Below are positions 51,271 through 60,500 of a stretch of DNA of 64,000 bases, piece after piece. This DNA is from Cellulosimicrobium sp. ES-005 (lineage in GTDB: Bacteria > Actinomycetota > Actinomycetes > Actinomycetales > Cellulomonadaceae): NCBI RefSeq assembly GCF_040448685.1, contig NZ_CP159290.1:744001-808000 (forward strand), read 5' to 3'. The translations under genes and the position numbers were made by a program. How positions within the stretch are numbered: position 1 is the first letter of the stretch; each line of letters opens with the position of its first letter. The notes under the pieces are model-generated. The model saw only the letters and a program-made list of their open reading frames with translations, was not told where the DNA came from and did not search any database.

Positions 51271-52411
51271 GCGAGCCCGCAACGTCGTACGCCGCGGGAC
51301 GAGGACGCCGCAGGCGCCGCAGTGCGGACGAGACCGTGGGCGCCGTCCCGACGCAGGCGCGTGCGACGGGTCCGCGGGCGGCGACCATGAGCCCGACGAG
51401 GTCCCGGCGTCCGGGATACAGGGTCGACGGGACGGTGAACTTGGGGTGGATGCACGGGTCGAAGAGGGAGACGTCGCCGCGCGCGGCGACGAGCTCCTGC
51501 GTCATGACCCGGCCGATCACGCCCGGCCCCAGGTCCGCGTGGGTCTCGTCGTAGGCGTCGAGGTAGCCGAAGAGCCCGGTGCCGGAACGGATCACCGCGC
51601 TCGCGTAGACCGTGGTCCCGCCGCCCACGAGCTCGAAGACGTGCAGCCGCCCGCGCCGTCGCATCTCGTCGGTCGCCTCCTGGAACCAGCCGAGCTGGTC
51701 CGGCTTGTTGCGCTGCGCGGCGCCCTTGCGCGACCGGTCGCCCTTCCACCCGGACGCCTCGAGGTCCAGCAGGCGTTCGGTCGCGGCCGGGTCACCCCCG
51801 TTGTCCACGACCGTGAGCTCACCGCCGAGGCGCTCTGCCAGCGCGGCCGCGTCCTGCCGGACGTGCCGACGCCGGCGCTTGCTGAGGTGCGCGACGGGGT
51901 CCTCGCCGGGGACCCGGAGGCACGCGCGCTCCAGCCGGTAGCGCTCGAGGACCGGGAGCCGACGGTCCGCAGCGACGTCGAGGAGCGCGGCCAGGAGGGG
52001 GCCGTCCGGGAACAGCGTCAGCTCGAGCAGCCCGGGGAGACCGCTGCGGCGGCGGCCGACGGCGTCGAGCACCGCCTCGAACGTCCCGCGGGTGTCGTCG
52101 CGCTCCACGAGCGGGGCGCAGACGGAGGCGTTCCGGGCCAGGTACGGCGTCGCCGTCGTGGCGTACGACACCGGGAGCCGGTGGAACCCCCGCTCCAGGC
52201 CGAGCGGCAGGACCATGCGGACCCGGTCGGCGTCCTCGGCGAGGAGCACGCGCAGGTCGCGCGCCGCAGGGAACCAGCGCGTCGCGGGCAGGAGCCAGCC
52301 CGGGTCGAGGAACGCGTTGGGCTCGGCCGCGCGGGACGCGAGGTCGGACCAGCCCTCGACGTCCGTGGGTGAGAGGTCGTCGAGCGCGACGATCCGCACG
52401 GTGACCGTCAT
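51254..52411 (-). CDS. GNAT/FemAB-like acyltransferase (BioF2/CelD type)
   Basis: A 385-residue cytosolic protein of the Acetyltransf_6/CelD kind. The first half has WLLPATRWFPAARDLRVLLAED and VSYATTATPYLARN. The conserved second half has HLSKRRRRHVRQDAAALAERLG, FQEATDEMRRRGRLHVFELVGGGTTVYASAV and GYLDAYDETHADLGPGVI. In CelD/BcsL and FemAB-like proteins this fold transfers acyl or aminoacyl groups onto sugars or peptides. In this operon it may acylate an amino sugar made available by the deacetylase or the glycosyltransferases. It overlaps the GT4 gene upstream by four bases. Confidence 0.8.
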   Translation of the reverse strand: MTVTVRIVALDDLSPTDVEGWSDLASRAAEPNAFLDPGWLLPATRWFPAARDLRVLLAEDADRVRMVLPLGLERGFHRLPVSYATTATPYLARNASVCAPLVERDDTRGTFEAVLDAVGRRRSGLPGLLELTLFPDGPLLAALLDVAADRRLPVLERYRLERACLRVPGEDPVAHLSKRRRRHVRQDAAALAERLGGELTVVDNGGDPAATERLLDLEASGWKGDRSRKGAAQRNKPDQLGWFQEATDEMRRRGRLHVFELVGGGTTVYASAVIRSGTGLFGYLDAYDETHADLGPGVIGRVMTQELVAARGDVSLFDPCIHPKFTVPSTLYPGRRDLVGLMVAARGPVARACVGTAPTVSSALRRLRRPRPAAYDVAGSPPGGG

Positions 52412-53553
52412 CGGTACGCCTCCAGCACCTCGTCGAGACGGGCCGCTGCCGCCGCCCAGGTTCGTGTCCGCGCAGTCGCCCGCGCCCTCGTCTGAGCCTG
52501 CTCGAGCGTCCGCGCGTCGCGCAGGCCGTCCAGAGCCTCGGCGAGCCGGTCGACGTCGCCCGGTGGGACCAGGAGGCCGCCGTCCCCGACGGCCTCCGGC
52601 AGCCCCCCGACGTCGGACGCGATGACGGCGGCGCCGGCCGCCATGCCCTCCAGCGCGGTGAGCCCGAACGGCTCGGGCCAGATGGAGGGGACCACGACGA
52701 CCGAGGCGGTCGCGAGGACGGCGGGCAGCGCGTCGCGTGCGAGGAACGACGCGAACCGGACCGGGGACCGCAGGTCGGCCGCGGTCCGGCGGAGCTCCTG
52801 CTCGTAAGGCGTCAACGGGTCCCGGGCGTCGAAGCCCGGACGTCCGACGACGGTCACGCGGACGTCGTCGCGGTCGAGCGCGCCCACCGCCTCCAGGAGC
52901 ACGTGCACGCCCTTGTCCGGGATGACCCGACCGACGTACACGACGTGCAGGCCGTCCTCGGCGGCGTCCGCGCGCACGACGTCGAGGAGCGTCGGGTCCA
53001 CCCCGTTGCGGACCGTGCGGACCCGGTCGCCGAGCTCCCGGGGGAGCCGCGCCCGGACCTGCTCCGCGAGGAAGTCGCTCACGCACACCACCGGGGCGTT
53101 CGCGAGCGTCCGGCCCGCGTCGCGGGCGGTGTACGTGCGCAGCACCTGGTTGTGCGCGTAGAGCACGGGAACGTGCCGCGCGTCGACCAGCGGCACCAGG
53201 GCCGGGGCGTTGTGGGCGAGCACGAACGACGGCGGCCACTCGTCCTGGCCGCCGACGACGGTGGCGAACGCGCGGCGTGCGGCGACCCGGGGTGCGCCGA
53301 CGCGCGCGAGCGCCGAGTCGAGGTAGCGGTCGGTCCGACGGGATCGCCTCGGCGCGTACTCGACGACGTGGGCGCTCGTGTAGCGGTCCGGGTAGGTCCC
53401 GCGCGCGACGAGGACCGTCGGCCGCGGGCTGCCCTCGGGGCGGTGCCGGGAGAGCCCGTCGACCACGGTCGGGACGGCGCTGCCCGTCCGCGGGGAGAAG
53501 TGGTCGCCCGGCGTGATCGCGTGGACGAGCGGCCTGCCCGCCCCCGGCGTCAT
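52408..53553 (-). CDS. Family 4 glycosyltransferase
   Basis: A 381-residue GT-B enzyme. It begins with PGDHFSPRTGSAVPTVVDGLSRH, the acceptor loop of GT4 proteins; then VLYAHNQVLRTYTARD and VVCVSDFLAEQVRARLP. The donor domain has VVYVGRVIPDKGVHVLLEAVG, VVGRPGFD and IWPEPFGLTALEGMAAGAAVIAS. ATGA overlaps on both sides show tight coupling in the exporter operon. Sugar unknown. Confidence 0.9.
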   Translation of the reverse strand: MTPGAGRPLVHAITPGDHFSPRTGSAVPTVVDGLSRHRPEGSPRPTVLVARGTYPDRYTSAHVVEYAPRRSRRTDRYLDSALARVGAPRVAARRAFATVVGGQDEWPPSFVLAHNAPALVPLVDARHVPVLYAHNQVLRTYTARDAGRTLANAPVVCVSDFLAEQVRARLPRELGDRVRTVRNGVDPTLLDVVRADAAEDGLHVVYVGRVIPDKGVHVLLEAVGALDRDDVRVTVVGRPGFDARDPLTPYEQELRRTAADLRSPVRFASFLARDALPAVLATASVVVVPSIWPEPFGLTALEGMAAGAAVIASDVGGLPEAVGDGGLLVPPGDVDRLAEALDGLRDARTLEQAQTRARATARTRTWAAAAARLDEVLEAYR

Positions 53554-54536
53554 GGCGTCGCGAGCCCGTCCGCGCGGTCCTGCCGCGTCGCGCGCACCGC
53601 CGCGGGGACGCCGGCGACCAGGCCGACCAGCTCGGCCACCGCCCGCGTGAGGACGACCGGTGCCGTGACCCGCTTGCGCAGGGACCGGCGCGTCCCGTCC
53701 GACTTGGTCGGCCCGAGGCGCCGCGCCGTCGTGCGCAGGTAGTCGCGCTGGTCGCGGAGGGTCGTGCGGGCGTACCGGCGCACGATCGGGTCCCGCCACC
53801 CGAAGTTCCGCACGAGCATGACGAGGTGGTTGCGGCGGGCGTAGTACAGGTAGCGCCGGTCGAAGCGCTTGCCGCCGATCCCGTACGGCGCGGCCATGTG
53901 CCGCACGACGGCCCGCGGCGTGTAGAGCAGCCGGCCGCCGGTCGCACGCAGCCGCAGCGAGATGTCCGACTCCTCGCACAGGCACGTGCCCGGGTAGTTG
54001 CCGCGGATGCCGCCGATGGCCGCCAGGGCGCTGCGGCGGAACGACATGTTCGCCCCGAGCAGGTGGTCGACCTCGACGACGCGACCGGGGTCGGCGGCGA
54101 AGCTCCCGGTGAGGCGGCCGTCGGGGAGCAGCCGGCCGATACGGTCGAGCCCTTCGTGCTCCTCGCCGGGGATGCCGTTGTCCGCGCGCCCTCCGACGGC
54201 GACGACGTCGGGGTCTGCGTAGGGTGCGACGAGCTCGTCGAGCCAGTCGGGCGCCGCGTAGGCGTCGTCGTCGACGAAGGCCACGACGTCGCCGCGGGCG
54301 ACGGCGAAGCCCATCTGCCGCGACTCGGGCGTCGTGCCGCGCCCGAGCGTGCTGTGCAGGAGCCGCACGTCGGGGAACTGCTCGCGGACGAGCCGTCGCG
54401 TCGTGTCCGCGGGGGTCGAGTCGACGACCACCACCTCGAGCGGCGGGGTGTCGAGCCGCTTCAGGTGCTCGAGGCACTCGCGCACGCTCTCGGGGCGGCC
54501 GTACGTCACGACGACGACGCTCACGGTCGGGCTCAC
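53550..54536 (-). CDS. Family 2 glycosyltransferase
   Basis: A 328-residue GT-A enzyme starting at GTG 54536 (GTGA overlap). Motifs: VSVVVVTYGRPESVRECLEHL, LEVVVVDSTPADTT, GDVVAFVDDDAYAAPDWL (DDD as DxD), VDHLLGANMSFRRSAL and GTCLCEESDISLRLRA. YYARRNHLVMLVRNFG and the following basic helix may touch the membrane, as in rhamnosyl- and galactofuranosyltransferases. It lies between a GT4 gene and a GT2-like gene in the exporter operon. Confidence 0.9.
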   Translation of the reverse strand: MSPTVSVVVVTYGRPESVRECLEHLKRLDTPPLEVVVVDSTPADTTRRLVREQFPDVRLLHSTLGRGTTPESRQMGFAVARGDVVAFVDDDAYAAPDWLDELVAPYADPDVVAVGGRADNGIPGEEHEGLDRIGRLLPDGRLTGSFAADPGRVVEVDHLLGANMSFRRSALAAIGGIRGNYPGTCLCEESDISLRLRATGGRLLYTPRAVVRHMAAPYGIGGKRFDRRYLYYARRNHLVMLVRNFGWRDPIVRRYARTTLRDQRDYLRTTARRLGPTKSDGTRRSLRKRVTAPVVLTRAVAELVGLVAGVPAAVRATRQDRADGLATP

Positions 54537-55375
54537 GGCGCGCCTCCCGGCGGCTCGGGGACGGTCACGAGGCGGAACCAGTCCTCGCGGCGCAGGGGCG
54601 ACGTCAGCACGGTGCGGCGTGGGCGCCGCGACCGCGCGACCCACGACTCGTAGACACCCGGGCGCGAGTAGTGGGCCGTGTGGCCCGACCACCCGAACTT
54701 CTGCCGCATGGCCTCCGGGCGGCGGACCCAGGAGAAGTGGAGCACGGCTTGGTCGGGGCGGACGACCTCGTGGACGACAGTGTCGTGCGGGTGGCTCGGG
54801 TCCGTGTTCCAGGGTCGCAGGTCGACGCGGTAGAGCGGCACGTCGGCCTGGCGGGCGTGCGCGAGGGTCGTGCCGGCACGCACCGCCAGCGGCCCGGGGT
54901 ACGACGCCGCGGGCCGGCCGAGACGCGTGCTCGACTCCAGGTATCGACCCGGCGCGACGCGCGAGTAGAGCCAGCGTGCGGGGTAGTGGAGCCCGCCCGC
55001 CCCTGCCCGCTCGGCGGCGTCGAGGGACGCGCGGAACGTGGCCGGGTCCAGCATGACCTCGTCCGTGTCGAGCTGGAGCACCCAGTCGGCACCCTCCGAC
55101 GCCGCGTCGAGGGCCGCCTGACGCTGGTACGTGTCGTTGTCGAGGGGGTGCTCGTCGAGCCGGGCGAAGCTCCCGGGGGCGTGCACGCACTTCCCGTCCG
55201 TGTCGATCTCCTCGACGATCGCGAGGCACTCGTCGACCGGCAGCGGCGTGCCCGTCCACGACGTGCTCGTCTCGTCGTAGGACAGCACGACCCGGTCGAC
55301 GAGGTGGTAGTACGCGAGCAGGCTCGCGCGCAGGAAGCTCGGGTCGGCGAGGAGGACGTACGCGGAGACGCGCAT
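54533..55375 (-). CDS. GT2-like glycosyltransferase (Glyco_tranf_2_4 / GT92-like)
   Basis: A 280-residue protein. It starts MRVSAYVLLADPSFLRASLLAYYHLVDRVVLSYDE and has ADWVLQLDTDEVMLDPATF, where DTDE is the nucleotide-sugar metal motif, plus HFSWVRRPEAMRQKFGWSGH near the C-terminus. This layout matches the compact GT-A enzymes with a terminal W-R-P region (GT92-like) rather than classic GT2. ATG 55375 shares one base with the exporter permease stop. Substrate unknown. Confidence 0.8.
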   Translation of the reverse strand: MRVSAYVLLADPSFLRASLLAYYHLVDRVVLSYDETSTSWTGTPLPVDECLAIVEEIDTDGKCVHAPGSFARLDEHPLDNDTYQRQAALDAASEGADWVLQLDTDEVMLDPATFRASLDAAERAGAGGLHYPARWLYSRVAPGRYLESSTRLGRPAASYPGPLAVRAGTTLAHARQADVPLYRVDLRPWNTDPSHPHDTVVHEVVRPDQAVLHFSWVRRPEAMRQKFGWSGHTAHYSRPGVYESWVARSRRPRRTVLTSPLRREDWFRLVTVPEPPGGAP

Positions 55376-56205
55376 CAGATGAAGTCCGCGAACTCGCGCT
55401 CGTTCTTCTGGAACACGAGCGTCCCGGCGAGGAAGATCAGGGGGGCGGCGACCACCAGCGCCACGACCTGCCACGTGGGCGGGAAGTCGGTGCCCAGCAG
55501 GGACCAGCGGAAGCCCTCGAGGAACCACGTCACCGGGTTGAGGTCGAAGAGCCAGCGCAGGTTCTCCGGGACGGAGGACAGCGCGTAGGCGACCGGGCTC
55601 GCGTAGAGGAGGATCTGGACGAGCCAGGGCAGCACGTACCCGACGTCGCGGTACTTGACCATGTACGCCGCCGCAGCGAGGCCGAGCCCCGTCCCGATCA
55701 GCAGGATGAGCAGCACCCACACGGGTAGGAGAAGGACCGCCCAGCCGGGGTTGATCCCGTAGACGAAGAGCAGGACGACCGCGAGCGCGAGCGCGACGAG
55801 GAAGTCGAGCACGACGGAGGCGAGGCTCGAGATCGGGACCAGGAGCCGCGGGAAGAAGACCTTCTGCACGAGGGACTGGTTGCCGACCATCGAGCCGGAC
55901 GCGCGACCGAGGGCGCCGTTGAACAGGTTCCACGCGAGCATGCCCGCGAGCGTGAAGAGGAAGGTCGGGACGTTGCCGGTCGACAGCCCCGCGATCTCCC
56001 CGAAGACGATGGTGAAGATGCCGGCGCTGACCAGGGGTTGGGCGATGACCCACGTGATGCCGAAGATCGTCTGGCGGTACCGCACGATGACGTCGCGCAG
56101 CGCGAGCCGGACGGCGACCTCGCGCGCGTTCCACAGCTCGCGCCAGGACGGCAGGTTGAGGCGCCCTGGCGGCGTGATGACGGTGCGCTGCACGGTCTGC
56201 TCCAC
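55375..56205 (-). CDS. Polysaccharide ABC exporter permease (Wzm/TagG type)
   Basis: A 276-residue membrane protein with six hydrophobic segments and the Wzm/TagG features ELWNAREVAVRLALRDVIVRYRQTIFGITWVIAQPL (amphipathic N-terminus) and KVFFPRLLVPISSL. NLRWLFDLNPVTWFLEGFRW is the conserved loop before the last helices. It starts at GTG 56205, one base after the ATPase stop. It exports undecaprenyl-linked glycans with the upstream ATPase. Confidence 0.93.
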   Translation of the reverse strand: MEQTVQRTVITPPGRLNLPSWRELWNAREVAVRLALRDVIVRYRQTIFGITWVIAQPLVSAGIFTIVFGEIAGLSTGNVPTFLFTLAGMLAWNLFNGALGRASGSMVGNQSLVQKVFFPRLLVPISSLASVVLDFLVALALAVVLLFVYGINPGWAVLLLPVWVLLILLIGTGLGLAAAAYMVKYRDVGYVLPWLVQILLYASPVAYALSSVPENLRWLFDLNPVTWFLEGFRWSLLGTDFPPTWQVVALVVAAPLIFLAGTLVFQKNEREFADFI

Positions 56206-56206
56206 G

Positions 56207-57421
56207 TCAGGCCCCCTCGTACTCGAAGTTCACGAAGACCATGCCCTTCTCGGTGCTGGACGCCTCCGTGAACTCCGGGTACGGAAGGTCGGGCAGCACC
56301 TCGAAGCGCCACGCGCCCTCCCAGGCGTCGAGCACACCGGCCTGGCACGCGTAGACGTCGACCGTGTACTGGCCCGGCTTGAGCCACAGGTCGCGGACCA
56401 CGAGGCGGCCCTTCTGAGGCTGCTCCGGGTCGAACCACTTCCCGACGAGGCGCGAGTCGCACTGCGCGATGACGGTCCCCTGGTCGTTGTTGATGTGCAT
56501 CGAGACGAAGTAGGTGCCGACGAGCTTCTTGCTCGCGGGCGCCTCGAAGTCGACGACGATGTCCTGGGACGACTTGACGAACTCGTCCTCCATGCGGACC
56601 GAGGAGAGCCGAACCTTGCCGTTCCCGGGGCGCTTCTTGGGGTCGGACTGCGCCGCCGCGAAGCTCTCGAAGCTGTCGCGGTACGCCTGGAGCGTGCCCT
56701 CGACCGTCCCGGAGTACGTCAGGGTCCCGCGGTCGAGGAGGACCGCGGACGTGCACAGGGCCTGGACCGTCTGGAGCTGGTGGCTCACGTAGAGCACGGT
56801 GCGACCGCCCTGGGCGGCCTCGCGCATCTTCTGGATCGAGCGGCGCTGGAACTCGGCGTCGCCGACGGCGAGCACCTCGTCGATCGCGAGGATCTCGGTG
56901 TCGAGGTGGGCCGCGACGGAGAACGCGAGCCGCACGTACATGCCGGACGAGTAGCGCTTGACCGGGGTCGCGAGGAACTTCTCGATGCCGGAGAACGCGA
57001 CGATCTCGTCGTAGCGCCGGGTGATCTCCTTGCGCGTCATGCCGAGGATCGCGCCGTTGAGGAAGATGTTCTCCTTGCCGGTGAGCTCGGGGTGGAACCC
57101 CGTGCCGACCTCGAGGAGCGACCCGACGCGCCCGGTGAGCTCGATGCGCCCGCGCGTGGGCGCCGTGACGCGCGTGAGGATCTTGAGCAGCGTCGACTTG
57201 CCGGCGCCGTTGCGCCCGACGATCCCGAGCGCCTCGCCCTGCGGGACCTCGAAGGAGACGTCGTCGAGCGCGTCGAACAACGTGTACTTCTGCTTGCCGG
57301 TGGACCGCACCCACTGGATGGCGGCGGCCGCGGCGGTGGACGGTCGCTCGCCGAACGCGCCGAGCCGGTAGGTCTTGCCCAGCCCGGCGACGCGGATCGC
57401 GGGTTCCGTGGTCGCCTGCAC
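56207..57421 (-). CDS. Polysaccharide ABC exporter ATPase with C-terminal glycan-binding domain (Wzt type)
   Basis: A 404-residue ATPase. Residues ~1-250 form the cassette: Walker A GRNGAGKST, RVGSLLEVGTGFHPELTGKEN, RYSSGMYVRLAFSVAAHL (signature) and ILAIDEVLAVGD (Walker B). Residues ~265-404 form a beta-sandwich (QDIVVDFEAPASKKLVGTYFVS, LWLKPGQYTVDVYACQ) like the Wzt C-terminal domain that recognises the capped non-reducing end of the glycan in O8/O9a systems; TagH-type exporters of teichoic acid lack this form. GTG 57421 starts the gene. It heads a seven-gene operon and is divergent from the glycoside-hydrolase gene. Confidence 0.93.
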   Translation of the reverse strand: MQATTEPAIRVAGLGKTYRLGAFGERPSTAAAAAIQWVRSTGKQKYTLFDALDDVSFEVPQGEALGIVGRNGAGKSTLLKILTRVTAPTRGRIELTGRVGSLLEVGTGFHPELTGKENIFLNGAILGMTRKEITRRYDEIVAFSGIEKFLATPVKRYSSGMYVRLAFSVAAHLDTEILAIDEVLAVGDAEFQRRSIQKMREAAQGGRTVLYVSHQLQTVQALCTSAVLLDRGTLTYSGTVEGTLQAYRDSFESFAAAQSDPKKRPGNGKVRLSSVRMEDEFVKSSQDIVVDFEAPASKKLVGTYFVSMHINNDQGTVIAQCDSRLVGKWFDPEQPQKGRLVVRDLWLKPGQYTVDVYACQAGVLDAWEGAWRFEVLPDLPYPEFTEASSTEKGMVFVNFEYEGA

Positions 57422-57466
57422 ACCTGAAAGATAGTCGTCCCGCCGGGGCCCGAGGCCGGGTCGATC

Positions 57467-57504
57467 GGGTGAATCGAGCCCAGAACCGGACGAACGCGGG
57501 TGAA
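57467..57504. promoter_or_regulatory. Two GGGTGAA motifs between the exporter operon and the hydrolase gene
   Basis: GGGTGAA at 57467-57473 (then TCGAGCC) and 57498-57504 (then AGTACCGC), both on the + strand, 31 bases apart (about three helical turns). The gap between starts 57421 and 57597 is 175 bases. The spacing would place two bound proteins on the same face of the DNA. Confidence 0.5.
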
Positions 57505-57596
57505 AGTACCGCCAGGCCCTCGGTGCTGGGGCCGGGCCGACCTACGATCGCGGGAGCGGCACCTGTGCCGGGCCCGACGACGGCAAGGGCGGCGAG

Positions 57597-60500
57597 ATGG
57601 CTTCGGACGAGGACGGCACGGGGGCTCGGGGCGGCGCGGACCCCACGGTCGTCGGCGGGGTCGTCGCCGCGGTCCTGGGCGTGGTCGCCGCCGTCCTGAT
57701 CGGCGGCACCGGGACGGGGAGCACGTCGGGCGCGCAGCCGTTCACCGCGTCCCCGGTCCCCGGGACGGCACCCGTGACGCAGACGGGCGCGCTGCCCCTG
57801 TGCGGGTTCCCCCGCCTCGAGCAGGTGACCGACGACGGCGTCGACACCGACGAGCTGGACGGGATCCGCACGGTCGTCGACGACGTCGTCACGCTCGACG
57901 ACGGCGAGCTCGTCACGTTCCGCGTGCTCGACGGCGCGGCGTACGTGCTCGAGTGGGACCGCGAGGCGACGTACACGGTGACGCGCTACGACCTCGCGAC
58001 GGGGGACGCGGAGGCGACGACGCCGGTGGAGCTCGACTGGGACGGCGCGAGCGAGACGTTCCGCACGGACTCCTTCGAGGTCGACGCCGACGGGAGCGTC
58101 TACCTCCTCGACACGCTCATGCACCGCCGCGACCTGCTCAAGGTCGCGCCCGACGGGACCACGACCTGGTCGACGACGATCCCCGAGGGCGAGCACACGG
58201 CAGGCGACCTCCTCGACCTGTACGGGACCGTGCGCTGGACGGACGGCGGCCGGACCGTCGTCGGGGTGCAGGAGGCGGGCGAGGTCCTGCACGAGGTGTC
58301 GGGCGACGGCGACCTCCTCGCGGAGATCCCGTTCGAGGGCGCCGTCCTCGCCCAGCTCCCGGACGGCGCGGCCCTGGTGCAGACCGACGTGCGCGACGAC
58401 GAGCGCCGCACGCTCGACCTGCGCGCCGTGGGGCCGGAGGGCGACGAGGGGTCCCTCCACCTCGGTGCCTCGTGGGAGCGCGGGCGGCCGTTCGGCGTCC
58501 CGCGCGTGCCCTGGCTCGACGACACGACGGGCGCGACCACCGGCCCCTCGTCCGGACCCGAGGGCGACGGCCTCGTCGTCGCCGACGAGAACCTCGGGTT
58601 CCGGTGGTGGGGGAGCGACGGCGTGTTCCGCGGCGTGTGGCCGGACACGCACAAGGACCTCGAGCAGCCGTTCGCGCTGTGGGAGAGCACGCCGGTGCTG
58701 CGCGACGGCACCGCGGGCGACGCGCCGTACTACGTCCTCACGCACGGCGACGACGGCGGGTTCGCGCTCACCGAGATCTCGGCCGACCGGATGGCGTACC
58801 AGCTCGGCGCCCCGGTGAAGTACAACGCGGCGAACGAGGAGCTGTTCGGCGGCCTCGGGCTCGGCGCCGGGCTGCTCGTGGACGTGCCGTACGGCGTCTT
58901 CCCCGACGGGACCGCGCCGCGCGTGGTCGCCGCGTTCGACGACGCCTGGGCCGCCTCCGCCGGGACGTACCGCCTGCGCTACCAGGTGCGCGGGGACCCG
59001 CGCGTGTGGGACCCGGTGGTCGGCGAGGAGACCGTGGTGGACCTCCCCGCGGAGGGCGGCGAGCTCCCGCTCGACCTGCCGCCGACCCGCCCGGGCGTGT
59101 ACGAGGTCGACGCCGCGCTCGTCGACGCCGCGACGGGCGAGGCGGTCTCGGGGACGTGCCTGCGCTACACCGTGGCCGCGGCGGGCAGCGGCCTGGACCC
59201 GGCGGCGCTCGCGGACGGCGCGGACTGGGGCGGCGCCGGACCGCTGCGGGGCGTGCAGCTCGCGGACCAGCTCGGGGTGGGCAGCCACCGCACGCAGCTC
59301 GACTTCGGGGCGATCGTGCCCGACCCGACCGCCGAGCCGGACGCCGCCGCGCTCGTCTGGGACTCGCTGCCGAACGCGGCCTTCGAGCCCGACGAGGAGG
59401 AGGGCGAGGAGCCCGCCGACGTCGACCCGTTCACCGAGCTCGCGGCCGCCGCCGAGCTCGCCGAGGAGACGGGCGTGATCCTCACGCTCCAGCTCGGCTC
59501 GGGCGGCGAGGCGGAGCAGGCCGCGGTCGAGGCCGGGACGTGGGAGGGATGGACGCGCGAGATCGTCGCCGCGGTCCACGAGCACGCACCGCAGAACCGC
59601 TACTGGCAGCCGTGGAACGAGCCGAACAACACGGGCTACGAGGACGCGGCCGCGTACGAGGAGGAGGTCGGCGCGCCGTTCGCGGCGGGCGCTCGCGACG
59701 CGTCGGCCGACGTCGTCGTGGTGGGCGGCAACACGCTCGGGATCGAGCCCGCGTGGTGGGCCGACCTGGTCGCGGCGGGCGGCTGCGACTCGCTCGACGT
59801 CGTGGGGATCCACCCCTACACCGGGTTCAACCGGTCGTGGGAGGAGGAGGGGTTCTCCGCGGACGGTGCCGAGCTGGACCGGCTGCGCGAGGCGATCGGG
59901 CCGTGCGGCGACGTCCCCGTGTGGGATACCGAGAGCGGCTGGTGGTCGGACGGCGTCGCGAACTTCTGGGCGGGCGGGTCCGACGTCGTGCGCAAGCTCC
60001 TCTGGTACGGGGTGGAGGGCGTCGACGAGTGGACGTACTTCTTCTCCGAGGGCGGGTTCGGCGAGGCCGGGAACTCGTGGTCGCTCCTCCAGTACGGGCA
60101 GTACGTGAAGCCGGCCGGCGCCGCCTTCGCGGCGAGCGCGGCGTTCCTCGACGGGTTCGGGCCGCCCGAGGCGGTCGAGACGGGGACGCCCGGCGTCCAC
60201 GCCGTGCGCGCGCCCGGGGCCGGGGAGGTCGCGGGTGCGGAGCTGCTCGCGCTGTGGAGCGAGGACCTGTCGACCACCGTGCGGCTCACCGCGCCGGGCG
60301 GTGCGGTCACCGTGACCGCGCGGGACGGGTACGGCGCCCAGCGCGGCCTGGAGGTCCCGCCGGGCGGCGTCGAGGTCCCCGTGAACGGCGCACCCGTCCT
60401 GCTCGTCGCCCCCGCGGGGACGGCGCTGGAGGTGGCCCCCGTCGAGGCGTTCGGCGACGACGTGCTCGAGGGCCGGCCGGTGACCGCGACGTCGACGCAC

